Assembly: GCA_022828595.1 (NCBI GenBank)
Contig: JAKGHH010000007.1
Span: 33,170,356 to 33,234,355 of the forward strand
Reading direction: 5' to 3'
Length of the DNA: 64,000 nt
Origin: Nelumbo lutea
Taxonomy: Eukaryota; Streptophyta; Magnoliopsida; Proteales; Nelumbonaceae
Below are positions 31,437 through 43,984 of the stretch, one piece after another. The notes beneath the pieces are model-generated. The model saw only the letters and a list, made by a program, of their open reading frames with translations, ran no database searches and was not told where the DNA came from. The position numbers and the translations under genes were made by a program. Position 1 is the first letter of the stretch. Each line of letters opens with the position of its first letter.

Positions 31437-34400
31437 ATGTCAACTAATGATTCAACTATATCCAAAGTCACTAAAGGTCAAAATATGATCAGCCCAAGGG
31501 CTAAAAGGTGGGGTTTATCTATTGCTATTATTGTCCTTGATGGATCAAATTATTTGGAGTGGTCGAAAAGTTTTAAACTATATGTGGGATCAAGAGGAAA
31601 GTTTGGACATTCGTCTAATGATATTCCTCAACCCAAATAGGCCTGTACATCTCATGATAAGTGGGATCAAAACAATTATTTGATTATGTCTTGGCTTATA
31701 ACCTCCATTCACCCTAGCCTAAGGAAGAAACTCATGTGGACTAATACAACAAAGGAGATTTGGGATCAAGCTAAGGATACTTTCTCTTAGCAAAGGCACT
31801 ATGCTTGTATTTATCAACTACAGGTTGACTCATCCAATTGAAAACAGGAGGAGAAAATCTTGTCATCCTATTATTCTTCCCTTGCCTCAATGTGGAAGGA
31901 ACTTTATTATTATCAAATTGTTGACTGGAAGAATAAGTCAAATGAAAAAGAGTACAAAAAACTTGTAAATCAATAGTGAATATTTTCCTTCTTGGTTGAT
32001 CTTAACCCTAGTTATTAGTCCATTTGGGTTCAAATTTTAGGGAATATGGAACTCTTATCCCTTTAGGAAGTGTACTCTTTGGTTCAGTTTGTGGAAAGTA
32101 GGAGGATAGCCATGAAAGTAGGAGGATAGCCAAGAGAAGTGGTGGAAATAAAAAGGGTAGTGTTGGGATAAAGAAAACTAAGGAAGGTGACAAAGATAGT
32201 TTAAGATGTATTTACTATGGTAGACCTAGACATGTTGGGATTTTGTTAGGAAGCTGAAGAACATGCAATCCTTCAAGAAGTAGCAACCACAATGTTCTGG
32301 GAAGAATTTTGGTTCAACTAATATTATTTCTGGTGGTTCATCTCATAAGAGAGTCTCTATAGCTTCTAACTATAAGGAAGGAATATTGAATACCTTACGT
32401 GATCAGTTGGGAGAATATGGTAGGGCTCTCTATCAACTTGAGTAGACCTCTATCACTCCTACTTCACATGTATCCACATTAGGTAACCAGGCCTCTACAT
32501 TTCATGTGTCTACTTCATCCTCCAACCCTTGGATCATTGATTTTGGGGTAACCAACCATAAGATTGGTAAACCTAACTTGTTTTCAGCATATTGTTTATT
32601 TTATTGTAAAGACAAAGTTAGGCTAGTTGATGGTTTTCCCACCACTGTTGCTGGCTAAGGTACTTTCCCCTTACAAAATGGGTTCTCCTCCATTTAGTCT
32701 ATCATGTTCCCAAATTTTCTACCAACCTTTTATCTATTAGTTGCATTACCAAATTCTTGAATTGCAGTGTAACATTTTTCTCTAATTTTTGTGTTTTTGG
32801 GGATTTGACTTCTAAGAGAACAATTGGTAAGGGATGTATGGTTGATGGTCTCTACATTCTAAATAATGTTGTTGCTATAGAGTCGAGTAATACAAGAAGT
32901 TTTGTGAGTTAGTCTGAGAGTCCTTATAATAAAGCCTATATTTTGTTGTGTCATTACGACCTGGGTCTTTTGTCTTTTCCGTCTTTCAGAGTTTTGTTTC
33001 TAAAGTTATTTAAGTCAATGTTTGAGTCTTCACTTCAGTGTCCAACTTGTCATTTAAGCACACATTGCAAAACAAGTTTTCCTCCAAGAAATAAAATTAC
33101 TGAATTTCCTTTATAAATTGTTCACTCCAATGTGTAGCGTCCTACTATTATTATTGTTGAAGGAGGTTATAGATTTCATTAGTTTCCTCAATGATTTCTC
33201 ACAATACACTTGGATTTACTTACTTTGTTCACGAGATGAAGTTTCAAACATAATACAATACTCCCAAAGAACGGTATTCATCTAGTTTCATGTGGGAGTG
33301 CAAAATTTTCACTCAGATAATGCTCGTATATATTTTAAAGGTGATCAAAATTAGTTTTTTTTTCAGTGTAGTACCATTCATCTGAGTACTTGCCCCATGA
33401 TCCCCCAACAAAATGGTATTGCTGAGAGCAAGAACGGGCATCTCCTTGAAGTGGATCATAGTTTGATGTTGAATATGCATATTCCTAAGAGATTTTGGGT
33501 TGATATTGTGTTGATCGCTAAATTTCTTATTAACTATATGCCCACATGTTCTCAAGTTTAAGGCCCCACACTAAATCTTCTTTCCTCAATTCCCATTGTT
33601 TTCTATTATTTTACATACTTCTAGATGTTAGTGTTTTGTCTAAGATTTGTCTTCATCCCTTCGTAAGTTTGACCCGCATTTTATTCCATGTATATTTTTT
33701 GGATAACTCATAACTCAAAAGGGATATAAGTGTTATGATCCCCCTTCTCATCACAATTTCATCTCCACGGATGTGACTTTTGTTGAGCATCAATCATTCT
33801 TTCCTTCTCATTAGGGGGAGAATTGTACTTTGGAGGAGAAGCATATTCTTGCTCCCATCTCTGTACCCAAGTCTTTGGTTCCTCCTACTGCTCAATGTCA
33901 TTCTTGTTTTCCTGTTCGTGCTCCTTTCTAACATGTTTAATCTCATTCTGATCCTCTAAAGCAGCATACATCACTAGATGAAGATGAACTTGAGGCTGCT
34001 TTCCCTAAACTTGCGAATTCTTAGGAGGCAAACCTAAAGAATAGTACATCCCCTTTTAAACCAGGTAGTATCTCCCTTTTTAACCCAAATTGTGATCTTG
34101 ATTGCCCTACTACTATTCAAAAAGTACCCGTTCATGCACTACTAAACATGCCATTAGTCATTTCATCACTTGTAACAACTTTTCTCCTTCTTATTGTTCT
34201 TTTCTTTCTGCTATTTTTAGTGTCTTTGTTCCTAAGTTTGTTGTAGAGGCCCTAAATTTACTTGAGTGGGAAAATGTTATGTTAAAGAAATTTATGCTCT
34301 TCATAAGAATTGCATGTAGTATTTGGTTGACCTTCCTACGGGTAAAATGCCTATGGGATGCAAGTGGGAATTTACTGTTAAGCATTGTATTGACAGCTTA

Positions 34401-35400
34401 ATGGAAATGTATAAGGTAAAGTCAATGGCAAAGGGCTTCTCTCAAACATATGGAGTTAATTACACGGAGACATTTACTCCAGTTTCCAAAATGAACTATA
34501 GTTGTGTTGTTGCAATATTTGATTGGCGTTTGCGCCAATCTCCAAGGGCTTGGTTTGACAAAGGAGGTTAATTTTAGATAGTACCAAAGCAAGTGTACTC
34601 TCTTTGTTAAGAAAGAAGGGGAGTTAGAGATATAGAAACTAAAAAAAAAAAATCTTGAGGGCTCATTTTAATGTTAAAGATCAGGTAAGGGCATCTTTAT
34701 TTCTCAAAGGAATTACATACTAGACCTTCTACAAGACATTGGCAAGCTTGGAGTTAAGATACCAAATACTCTAATTGATAGTAACCATAAGCTGGGAGAA
34801 GAAGGTGGTAAGCACCTCTCTGATGTAAAGTAGTTTTAGAGACTTATTTAAAGATTGTTATACTTATATATGACCAGGCCTAACATTACTTATGCTATTA
34901 GGGGTGTTAAGCCGATATACGCATGCCCCTAAGACCACTCATCTTATCGCCGTAGAACATGTCTAAAATACTTGAAGAAATATCTTGGTAGAGGTATTCT
35001 CTTTTCCAAGCATGGCCATTTGATGGTAAAGACCTTCACTAATGCCAATTAGGCAAGTTTAGTCAATAATAGAAGATCTATTACAAGTTATTGCACCTTT
35101 TTTGGGGGGAATTTGGTAACTTGGAGAAGTAAGAAACAAACTATGGTTGATAGGTGAAGTGCGAAATCTGAGTATAGAGTTGAAGCTCATAACTTATTGT
35201 CATTGTATTGTGACAACAAGGTAGCATTCAATATAGCCCATAATTTTGTGATGCATGAGAGAATAAAGCATATCGAAGTTGACAAACATTTCATTCATGA
35301 TAAACTTGAAGCCGGTGAAGCCTACATTCCTTGTGTAATTAGGTGATATTTTCACCAAGGGTGTTTTAGGTACCCAACATTGACATATGTACCAAGTTGA
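31437..35400 (+). pseudogene. Copia gag-pol polyprotein, heavily broken
   Basis: Gag opens at 31437 (MSTNDSTISKVTKG) with SNYLEWSKSFKLYV, the usual copia gag start, then stops at 31638. The protease region near 32520 reads WIIDFGVTNHK where copia has W-x-x-D-S-G-A-T-x-H, so the active-site serine is changed. The pre-integrase zinc finger and core are only hinted at (CPTCHLSTHCKTSF near 33040). Reverse transcriptase is seen at 34323-34571 (MPMGCKWEF, VKSMAKGFSQTYGVNYTETF) and RNase H near 35160-35340 ([30 protein letters not shown]). More than a dozen stops are evident. Confidence 0.75.
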
Positions 35401-35435
35401 GAATGATAGATATATACACCTAACTTGAGGGAGAG

Positions 35436-35625
35436 TGTTGTTAAGACTATTAGTGAGTCTATTTTATTATTGTTATTCTGTTAAGCTGTAATAAGGAGTA
35501 TTATTGTAATTCTCCTTTTATACCAAAATAGAAATCAAGAAGGAGGTCGACCTTGACATGTTTTGGCAAAATATTATTTGTAGCCTTGTTTTGTTTTTCT
35601 CTTCTTTTCTTCCCCTTCCATCCCA
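35436..35625 (+). repeat. 3' LTR of the copia element
   Basis: 190 bp, starting TGTTGTTAAGAC next to a polypurine tract. It is shorter than the 5' LTR, with indels. Confidence 0.75.
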
Positions 35626-36539
35626 AATTCATATACAAGGATAGTCTTAAAGTAAGGTTGTGGTTCCCAATAGACGAGCAAGTGGCTCAGATCTTATGGA
35701 ACACCAAGTGACTGTTTCTTAGCCGGTATCGAACTCGGTGAGGTTCCTTATATCTACAATCTGCATAGCTCAAATCTGTCAGGGTGATATATCCAATAGG
35801 GTCTTCAAGTCATTTTTTGTGTTGAAGCACCATAATCAATTGAAAGAGTAGTATTACTTTGCAACCTAAAACAATAGCACTCAGTTTTCATTTTCTATAT
35901 GAAGGGCCTGGATGCATGGAGGTTTCCGACAAGATGGCTTGAAGTGCCTCGAATTAGTTGAGGAAGAGCTTAATGTTTTCAAGAATTTGGTTAGTGTTGA
36001 GATCAATGTCAAAGAGTTCTTGTCCAAGGCTAAGCTGGTTGAGGCTTAGTTGAATGAAGCAAACTTAGGTATAAAGGTACCTCGATCCGACCAAACCTGT
36101 ACGCATATTGATGTTTGTTTTACTTGATGGAGAAATTGATAATCACCATGGACTACTCAAGCAAAAGAAGGGGAAGTGCACTGAGCTCGAACCGAGGCAT
36201 GTAGTGGTCCCCCCAATGGTTATTCAGGCGGTCGTTCAAGAACACATCAAAATCCCAATTGATGACCTTTGACAGGATGGTGACCTTTGAAGTAGTTCCT
36301 TGGGCGCTGGAAGGGCGGTCATTTGTGCCAGAGTGGCCTACCCCTATCAGCATTGAGATTGATTCCGTAAGGAATACTTGAGTGGCCGAGGTGTTGGCCA
36401 CAAGGATCTGCCTTCCTATGGATCAAGAGGCGGCCAAGTCTTTCTCAACCAAGGTTCTTAAGTACCACACCTACGTGAAGGTAATTGAGATCGGTATCCT
36501 TTCCTTATCACATTGCTTAGTTCATTTTTCCCTTGTCCT

Positions 36540-36950
36540 ATTTGATCACTTATTGTAGGGTGTCTTCGTTGTAAATGCGGTCTATGACGACCTCGCCTAG
36601 ATTCCAACTGAGACAAAGGTGGAGATCGAAATGCTAAAGGCCAAGACGAAGATAGCCACAGAGAGGGCTCAAGTAGCAAAATAGAAAGCTGCAAGCAAAA
36701 GATTCCCAAGCTTAAAGCCCAATTGGTTGAGAAAGGGGCCTATGTTGTAGCTACATATAAGGCTTTGAAGGACCATTATATCACCCAAAGCAAGTATAGG
36801 GTAATCACCTTCATGGACAAGTTCTCGACATGCGGGGCAAGGTTACCAAGTGTAACCCCAACCTCAATCTCAATTATCTAGACGTCGAGGCCGTCTTGGT
36901 GGAATCTCTCACTGCTAAGGAGGCCACCACACTAAGGACTAACAATGTGC
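36540..36950 (+). pseudogene. Antisense coiled-coil frame of the gypsy wreck, broken
   Basis: The + strand can be read as FVVNAVYDDLA (stop) IPTETKVEIEMLKAKTKIA, then KIPKLKAQL-like and VATYKALKDHYITQSKYRV segments across frame changes. The lysine/glutamate/alanine pattern suggests a coiled coil. I do not recognise a named domain. It runs opposite to the gag at 37740-38350. Confidence 0.4.
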
Positions 36951-37739
36951 CCCCTAGTTCGATGTTATTCCTCTTTTCTTGCGATTGTGGTGGGCCTACG
37001 TGCCCATGAAGTTTTGTTTTTTTCTTTTAGTTACTCTATAGGCCTTAGAAATCTGAAGCCATTTTTTGAATAGTAATGAAAGTTTTTTTTAATCGAGCTC
37101 TTGTGATTTGAATCCCACATGCCTAGTTGTTTTGTTAATTTCTTTACTAAAGTGGCCCATTAAAGGCCGTCATAGTTGTGCATGGTTAAAGGTCGAGTTT
37201 GCCTAACCAAGCAGACTTGTCAAGCTGGCCCATCCAGGGCCTTTGCGAGACATATTGATGACCGAGATGGCCCAATTCTTTGGTGCAGACGTGCTAGCAC
37301 ACCAAGCTGACCTATGTGAGGTCCTTTCTATTTGAGTCGTCCAATTCCTCAACTGAACCTTCCAAGCCTTCTAGGTGAGCTGAGCTTATACTGGTGACTA
37401 GGTCATGGCCTATCAATTAGACCAATGGATCAACAGAGTCCAACTCGATGGCTTAACTACTCAGTCCTCGTTCCCTACCAAGTCTAACTCAGCTAGGTCT
37501 TTAGGTGAACCATGCTTGGCTGGGGCTTGGTCATTGCGATAGCTCGTTCGACGTGACCAAAGGTTCAACCAAGGGTGACTACCCATTGCTCCATTGATTG
37601 GCCTTCGTGGATTTATACTATTAGTTGATCGTCTTTGACTTCAATGATCAGTCTCTATTCGCTATTGAGTCTAGCTTGGTTAGGTCTAGGTCCTAGGGGG
37701 CTCAGGGCCTAGTCATCTTGCCTGTAAAGGAAGATATTT

Positions 37740-38350
37740 CGAACGAAATCGAATTTCATTAACTTAAATTGGAATGTATAAACAATATTGGTGAATTCGT
37801 CACTATTCAAGTTAAGGCTTCTCCATGCTTCCGAGATGTCAGCTCTAATGTTTGTCATTGGCTTATCATCAGGCTTGGGTTCTTAACCCTTAGTCTTGTC
37901 TTTCTTTTTTCATTTACGGGAGATGTGATGGCTAAGGTATCCTCGTCAGATGAGGTGCTCAATTTCGTTCTTTAGTTATTAGCAGTCCCCGGTGTCATGT
38001 CCATGCCTTTGGTGGAGTTTGCAATATCTGTCTCAATCTTCTCGATTGGATTTGAGCTTATGAGGCCATCGAAGGAAGGGTTTGTCTTAGACTTTGTACA
38101 AGATCCACATTTGAGAAACATTCAAAGGGGTGTAGCAACCATAACTTAGAACCTTCGGGGTCTGGTTGAGGTCATCAACTCGAGATCTTTTGCATCCACA
38201 GAGTTTGTTACTAATCGTGTCAAGCTTTTGGACAATGGTACCAGTTACCCGAGGCCCAAGGACTATGGTTATTCTAGGGTGGTCATTCTACTCAGCTACT
38301 ATTGTAGTTGGGCGCTTAGGATACTGATCCTATTTGTTCTGATAGCTCGG
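37740..38350 (-). pseudogene. Gypsy gag with zinc knuckle, broken
   Basis: The - strand reads YCKLHQRHGHDTGDC, two stops, then LKNEIEHLI and RGYLSHHISRK. This corresponds to the plant gypsy (Tat/Athila-type) gag signature C-x2-H-x3-GHDT-x2-C followed by LK-x-EIE-x-LI-x-x-G. At least four stops are in the readable stretch. The retained words are enough for family, not lineage, assignment. Confidence 0.6.
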
Positions 38351-38666
38351 GTGATGTATTTTCTCGGTTTGGTTGATGATGCAATAGTGCCAACTGGTTG
38401 GATACTTGGTATTCTATCTTGTTGTTGAGGTGTTCCTTGATTACCAAACAACAGGGGAGTAAGGCCATCGATTTGATGTTGAAGGTTCTCAATTTGTTCT
38501 AGTGTGTTGGGTCAGACCTCTCAAGGTAGTTGCTTAAGACCCGTTAGAGATTGGTTTTTAGGTTGACTTTGTACATGCATGGAGACCTACTAGGAATGGA
38601 CTGGTTCCAAGAGTCTCCATTGGTTTTGGTGTGTCTTCGGAAGCATGGTGATATGGCTTCTCTCAG

Positions 38667-38684
38667 TTCCCACAAACGATGCCA
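38667..38684 (-). other. Primer binding site of the Tat-like element
   Basis: The - strand reads TGGCATCGTTTGTGGGAA, a variant of the TGGCGCCG... site used by many plant gypsy elements. It lies three bases inside the LTR edge at 38688. Confidence 0.55.
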
Positions 38685-38687
38685 ATC

Positions 38688-39130
38688 TGTTGTAGTTAAA
38701 ATCTGGCCAACTGATAAAGATGAGAAAAGAGAATGAACCGAGTTAAGTGGTTAAACCACGTATGTCCCTGCGGAGATATCTCCGATGCTTGGCCAAGCCA
38801 AGGCTAGTCAACGAGGAAAGTAAGGAAGCATGGAGCTCAAGAGTGTGTAGGTTGCTTACCTTTTTTCCAAGGTCATAAAGAGGGATGTCATGTTACCGAA
38901 AAATCTTAGTCCAGTAGGAAGATGAGTACAGGGTCAGATAAGCGGTTGGGCCGGTTTGACTCATCAGGAGCACTCTAATTTATTTCAAGACACATGGCGG
39001 CACGGGCCTGGGCTACGCATATGGGTCTCACCAATAACTAAGGGATCGCAAGACAGTAGCCTTCGTTAATTACTTATTTGCATTTGCATTAGGGCTATTT
39101 CATGGATCAACTAGAAATGCCCAATTTAGA
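38688..39130 (-). repeat. Probable 5' LTR of the Tat-like element
   Basis: The inner edge reads TGTTGTAGTTAAAATC on the + strand, i.e. ...TACAACA on the - strand, next to the primer site. The outer edge was not fixed; the given end is approximate. No second copy was found on the left side, so the LTR pair is incomplete. Confidence 0.4.
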
Positions 39131-39344
39131 ACATCTAACATGAACAACAACGTAAGAAAAGCTCAATATTTGGATAGTTTCATTTCTCTACTAAAATGGT
39201 TTGGTTTGGTTTGGTTTGATTTGGTTTACATCTTCTCCAAACAGACTGTAAACACCCCTAAAGATTCAGGTTCTCTATCAAAGAATTTGCTAATTTTAAA
39301 CACAAAAAAGTATCCACTCTAAAATATTTGAAACCCATATGGAT
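39131..39344. other. Spacer with a (GGTTT)n run
   Basis: Contains ATGGTTTGGTTTGGTTTGG and continuing GGTTT units at about 39197-39229. Nothing coding was recognised. Confidence 0.5.
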
Positions 39345-39870
39345 CTTTTTAATTCAATTTCCTAATTCAAATATAAGACTCTATAACGACTTCTAAGTTA
39401 CAAATTAAACCTAATTTAATTATTTATGTTAACAAATAATTCAATTTATTATATACGTGTTAGTGAATCTCAAACAAAATAATAAATGGTCTAGGGCCTA
39501 TTCTTGATAAACTGGTGTATTAATTACAAATAAAACCTGATTTAATCTCTTAAATCGAATAAAAAATCTATCAAAAAAATCCTTTATAAAAAATTCAAAT
39601 AAAAACCTAACCCAGATTTATAATATAGATAATGGGTGTCAAACAAAACTAGGTCAAATTTTCAGAAAGAAAAAAAAAACACAATAATTTAAATTAGTGG
39701 GACCTATATCAACAATCTTTTAAATTCAATTTTCCTAATTCAAGTAAAAGACTCTTTATAAAGACATTTAAATTACAAATTAACCTGATTTAACTATTTA
39801 AAATAAATAAAATTTCAAATTAAATACAATTATAGGATAAATAGTGAATCTCAAATAAAATAATATTATT
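39345..39870. repeat. Diverged tandem duplication, AT-rich
   Basis: 39350-39487 and 39717-39870 share TCAATTTCCTAATTCAA-like, AAGACTCT, AATTACAAATTAA, CTGATTTAA and GTGAATCTCAAA words in the same order, a spacing of ~370 bp. A weaker middle copy lies at 39520-39650. Confidence 0.55.
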
Positions 39871-41785
39871 ACAAAAAGCAAAATAAAAAACAAACATAAG
39901 TGTAGTTGCCCCGTAATTAGTACTAGGGTCATTCTCTATGCTAACATAACAAGAAACAGCTTTACTTCGGATAAAGATCCCTTCAATCAATGCACCTAAC
40001 AATGGAAAATATTGCAATGGGCTAAATGTTTGCACAGTCATCATTAGACTATATGGGTTTCCTCCTTGTAAGCCAACTACAGTTGTACTCACACCGAAAA
40101 TTTTGCATGTTCTAGGCTCATTAACGGAATATATGAAATTCCAAAAGGAAAGTAGATAGCACAACCCGGAATGTTTACATTTACACGGCATAAGCAAGCT
40201 ACTGCAGCTTAATGATTACTGTGAGCATAATAGTGCCAATGGAGATGACAATTACAGTGGTGATTACTGTGAGGATGACCACAAACACAAAGACAAAAAG
40301 TTTCCCAGATTTTGTATGGTAAATCTAAAATCTTCTAAATAACCATTAATATGTAAGGTATTACTCAATTCTAATTGTCTGGTTTGTCACACAGATCAGA
40401 CATCAATATTGCACAAAAGAAATATTAAGATGTAACTTCAAATAGGTGATATTTCATGATTTTATGCAAGCTTACTCCAATTTGTTCCTTGGCAGTTCTC
40501 AATCTCTTTACCAAATCAATATAAGAGAAAAAAAAAAGTGAAACAATAGAAAGATACCATCGGCTAAACCTGTATTGCTTCAGCAACTAAACCAAGCAGG
40601 TTGCAGTGTACGCAAGTTCAAACAAGTCAACATCATCTGGTGAAGGTCCTTTAGAACCAGTATGGATCATATATTGGCAATTCTGGGTATTCTAAAATTC
40701 ATGGCAAAAGGGGCAAAATGCAGTCCTTGGTTGCAGCTGTCAAATGGTGCATTAAGCTAAGAAATGTTGATGACCTTTTTAATAAACACATGACGCCAGG
40801 CTGTGGAGTTTTGATGGATGGTAAATCACGTATACCATCTTCTTTGAGCCCATCTCAAAGAGATGGAATTTGCAGTGTTCGCCAAAGGAGGAATGAGGTG
40901 GTGCTTAGGCCTCTTAGAGGAGGGAACAACTAGGATTTTTGAGAGAGAAAAGGGGTCAGGTTTAAAAGTTATTTTGCTTGTAAACATGAACGGTTGGGAA
41001 AAAAGAAGACCAAAAATTGGGATTGGATGATAACTAAGTTCATCTGCAAAAAGGATTTGAGTTCCTTGAATGGAAGTGAAGGTTGGAAACTTCAAAGGGC
41101 AAGTTACAATCAATGGAGAAAAGATCCTCAAGAAGAGTCATAAAAGGAGAAGAGTTTATGATGATAGAGAAGCCTTTAGATCCTATGATGGCTAAGCTGG
41201 TGCAGCTGTAGAAGCTGATCAGTTTTCATTAGCAGAAGAAGCTGCAGCTCAACAAGTTGGTTCACGTGAAAGCTGAGAATTGGAAGGACAAGTGGAATCA
41301 GATGAAACATTAGGAAAATTAGTAAAGGTGAGCATTTTGGAAAACGATTACTGTGTCTCAGAATTGGAAAATGTTTCATCTACCTCTGAGAAAAGTGGTA
41401 GTGAGTTGGGTAGGGAAAAAGTGGGAGAAGCGAGGATATGGGTTTTGATTCTTCTTGCGATAAGGAAGAGATAGGGGACTCTGTTTTTGTTACAGAAGTA
41501 TATATATCAGAAAGTTGGGGGTGGACTTGGGAAGGAAGAGGAATACAAATTTGTTGGAAGAGCATAGAAAAGATGATCCTGATGCAAGAAAATTTTAGGA
41601 GAAGATTTTACAAGAAAATTTTATGTGGAATTAGAAGAGAGATGCTTTGAACTAAGAAAGCTTTCATGGGGAGTTCTGCATGGAGAGGATAGTGGGGTTT
41701 GGTCTGGCTTGAAATCTTAAGACAGTTGGCCGGGGTTTGGAGTCTTTGGAGTTCTGGTAGCGAGTTTGATTTAGATGTCTATAAG
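39871..41785. other. Gene-free stretch with decayed, possibly LINE-derived, sequence
   Basis: From 40700 to 41700 several short + strand frames (for example 40718-40933 and 41438-41650) are rich in lysine and glutamate and look like a decayed L1 ORF1 region, but no diagnostic motif was found. 40203-40290 has a short internal duplication of GATTACTGTGAG. No functional gene is supported. Confidence 0.3.
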
Positions 41786-41787
41786 TA

Positions 41788-41932
41788 GGGGTGCCCATAA
41801 AAAACCGTATCCAACCAATGAAACTGAATAAAAAAACAGTAAACTGAACCGATCAGTTCAGTATTTTTGAAACAACAAAGGATAGGTTCGGTTTCTAAAA
41901 AACCAGCAGATAACCAAACCAACCAGTGAACA
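41788..41932. mobile_element. One half of a hAT-like MITE
   Basis: Begins TAGGGGTGCCCATAAAAAACC and contains AACTGAACCGATCAGTTCAG and GGTTCGGTTTC words. The matching right end was not found. The downstream neighbour is a SINE. Confidence 0.4.
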
Positions 41933-41934
41933 AG

Positions 41935-42045
41935 GCTTCTAGGGAGAAACAGATGTACACAGCCTTACCCCTGCACATACAGAGAGGCTGCTTCCAAGAT
42001 TTGAACCCTGGTCACCTAGGTCACAATGGAGCAAACCCGTTTCAA
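41935..42045 (-). mobile_element. Au-like SINE fragment
   Basis: On the - strand it has GACCAGGGTTCAAATCTTGG (B box GGTTCAAATC), then GCAGCCTCTCTGTATGTGCA and GGGTAAGGCTGTGTACATC. The order 'B box, CAGCCTCT, GGGTAAGGCTG-GTACA' is the core of the plant Au SINE family. The 5' A-box end and target duplication were not resolved. Confidence 0.7.
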
Positions 42046-42265
42046 GACTTTTTAATATAATATGTATTAAAAACATATTATATTGTTAATATATATCACA
42101 TATTATCTAAATATCATATGTAAATATATGCATTATATATATATATATTATTTATAATTAACTATTTATAATACAATATATTATAAATACATTATACATG
42201 TTATATATTTATAGTATTTATAATATGCTATACATGTTTATAATATATTATATATTTATATATTT
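42046..42265. repeat. AT-rich low-complexity tract
   Basis: Almost pure A/T with repeated TATATTTATA and TTATATA words and short palindromes. Possibly the core of the MITE whose left half is at 41788. Confidence 0.6.
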
Positions 42266-43984
42266 ATAATGACGCTTGCCTACAGATACCCCACTTGTAA
42301 GGAAAGTCAGACCTCTGGAAACTTCTTCGATTGGTTCTTATCCAGAAATTTCTTCTTCAACATCTCTCTTTCTATCTTTCTTTAACCCTCCATTTTACCA
42401 CCGCTGGTTTCACCAAGCCTCTTGTCAACAGATAACAAACCTCCTCCCTAACTTCTTCCAGCTCTCTACAGTCTGCAGGCCACTGATGATCCATCCCATA
42501 ACCCAACAATTATCTTCTTTTTGCTTCTCTCCAAATCTTGGAACGTCACCTTGTCAAACAAATTGCCACCCAGCTAAGACTCTAGACCTTACACATAAAC
42601 CTATTCACCCAAAAAACACATGTTGACTGCCTAGATCAGGCGTTGACATGGATCAGTGCAAATAGATGAGCCAACTTCATTTGAATTGCTCTCAACAAGT
42701 AATAATTAGAATCATCTAAAAGCACCCTGAAGAAGCAGTTGCCGACTTCATGTGAAGCTGGTTATATCAAGCAATGATTTCAGATCTATTCTGACATGCA
42801 CAAAATGAAGCACATGCCAATCCATGTGCTGTTTTTCTTTCCAGTAATGAATTGGAAAAAGTAGTGAAGCTACAAGGAATATGGGATCATGGAACATGTT
42901 AGCATTGGAGAACTTTTCTAATACCAGAAGGGAGTTAGGGTAGCAGAATGAGTAAATGAAATTTTCTACTAGGTATATTTGAATACAAAATAGAAAGGGA
43001 AGAATGTACAATATATGCTATCAAAGCATGGAGATAAGAAAATTCTTTAAAAAGAAACCATGCCATCATTATAATTAAACAAGAAAGGCACCTACATATA
43101 GATAATTATAAACTAACCAATGTGTCATAAAGTACTTAAAACACCTCCCCCTAAAGAAATAGGACAAAGCCGTAAGATGTAGGTTCCTAATAGATGTTCC
43201 ACCTACAGCTATCAAGTACACATTGTCAACCAGCAACAACAAGACAGTTTTAGACCTAGATATTGACAAGCAAGACTTATGCACAGTTAAATAAGGAATA
43301 GAAATAATACAACTAAGGATGCTAAAAGTACTTCCTGAAACAAGAACGCAATATAGGTCAACTAGTCCAAGAACAACGCAATATATATTCTCAAAAAGGT
43401 GAATTTGCAACCAAGACAAGAGACATTTATTCTGCCTCCCCCAAAACCAGTTAATTTGAAAAGAGAACACACCCCCCAACCCAGTGAGCTTGAGAAAGCA
43501 AAAATGGGTTTAATTAGGTCATTCCTAATTGGAAAAAGAGAAAATGTTATATAAATGCAACCTTTTTCCATAAATCTTTTTGTACATGTGAATGTGCAGA
43601 AGAAAACTCTTGAATGTTCTTTTTTCCACACACTGGGGGCAAGAAAAGCAATTTTAGCAATTCACATTTAACACTTTTTATTAATAAACCTCTGTATTTC
43701 CATTGCTGATAGTATAAAAAAAGTGATTAAAAATCCTCCACTGTCTGGATTTGCACTGCAAGTCTGCAACCTAATGGAGCCAAACTGTGAAATCCAGAAA
43801 TATGCAATCCCTCCCCCAATTCCTTTTCTACCACAACTCAAATGCAGCCTAAAGATTCTAAGAAATGTTAAGGAGAAAGAAACCACTCCTTGTGAAACTA
43901 CTTTAAGATGTGCTGCACCAATGGGAAGGCATGCAGAAAGGGTAGTAATCAGCCCAGAACTGAAAGCTGGAAGCCACCTAAGGA
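42266..43984. other. Gene-free stretch
   Basis: The longest frames (42276-42626 on +, 43479-43075 on -) show no domain, splice logic or known similarity. No repeat pair was found. I see nothing I can name. Confidence 0.4.

Larger units (their letters stand above)
30597..35625 (+). mobile_element. Ty1/copia LTR retrotransposon, decayed
   Basis: About 5.0 kb, + strand. Direct repeats at 30597-30801 and 35436-35625 start TGTTGTTA and end in CCA. A tRNA-Met-type site (TAGTATCAAAGCA) follows the 5' LTR and a purine tract (CTTGAGGGAGAG) precedes the 3' LTR. Internal order is gag, protease, integrase, reverse transcriptase, RNase H, which is the copia order. Stops and shifts are dense and no target duplication is visible, so it is old. 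Confidence 0.8.
35626..38687. mobile_element. Wreck of a Tat-like Ty3/gypsy element, - strand
   Basis: At the right edge, 38667-38684 reads on the - strand as the TGGCATCGTTTGTGGGAA primer site and 38688 starts a TG...CA LTR end. A gag zinc knuckle follows on the - strand near 38030-37980. Farther left, 36540-36950 has a + strand (antisense) frame of coiled-coil type (TKVEIEMLKAKTKIATERAQ; later YKALKDHYITQSKYRVITFM). Tat-lineage elements such as Grande are known to carry an antisense frame beside pol. Pol itself was not found, so most of the element is deleted. Stops are frequent. Confidence 0.45.

Noticed and set aside
30592..35630. Target duplication for the copia element
   Set aside because: TGTAT on the left and AATTC on the right do not match, so none is claimed.
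42276..43631. Frames of 116, 134 and 89 codons on both strands
   Set aside because: No domain, no splice or homology support, and composition like the surrounding non-coding DNA.
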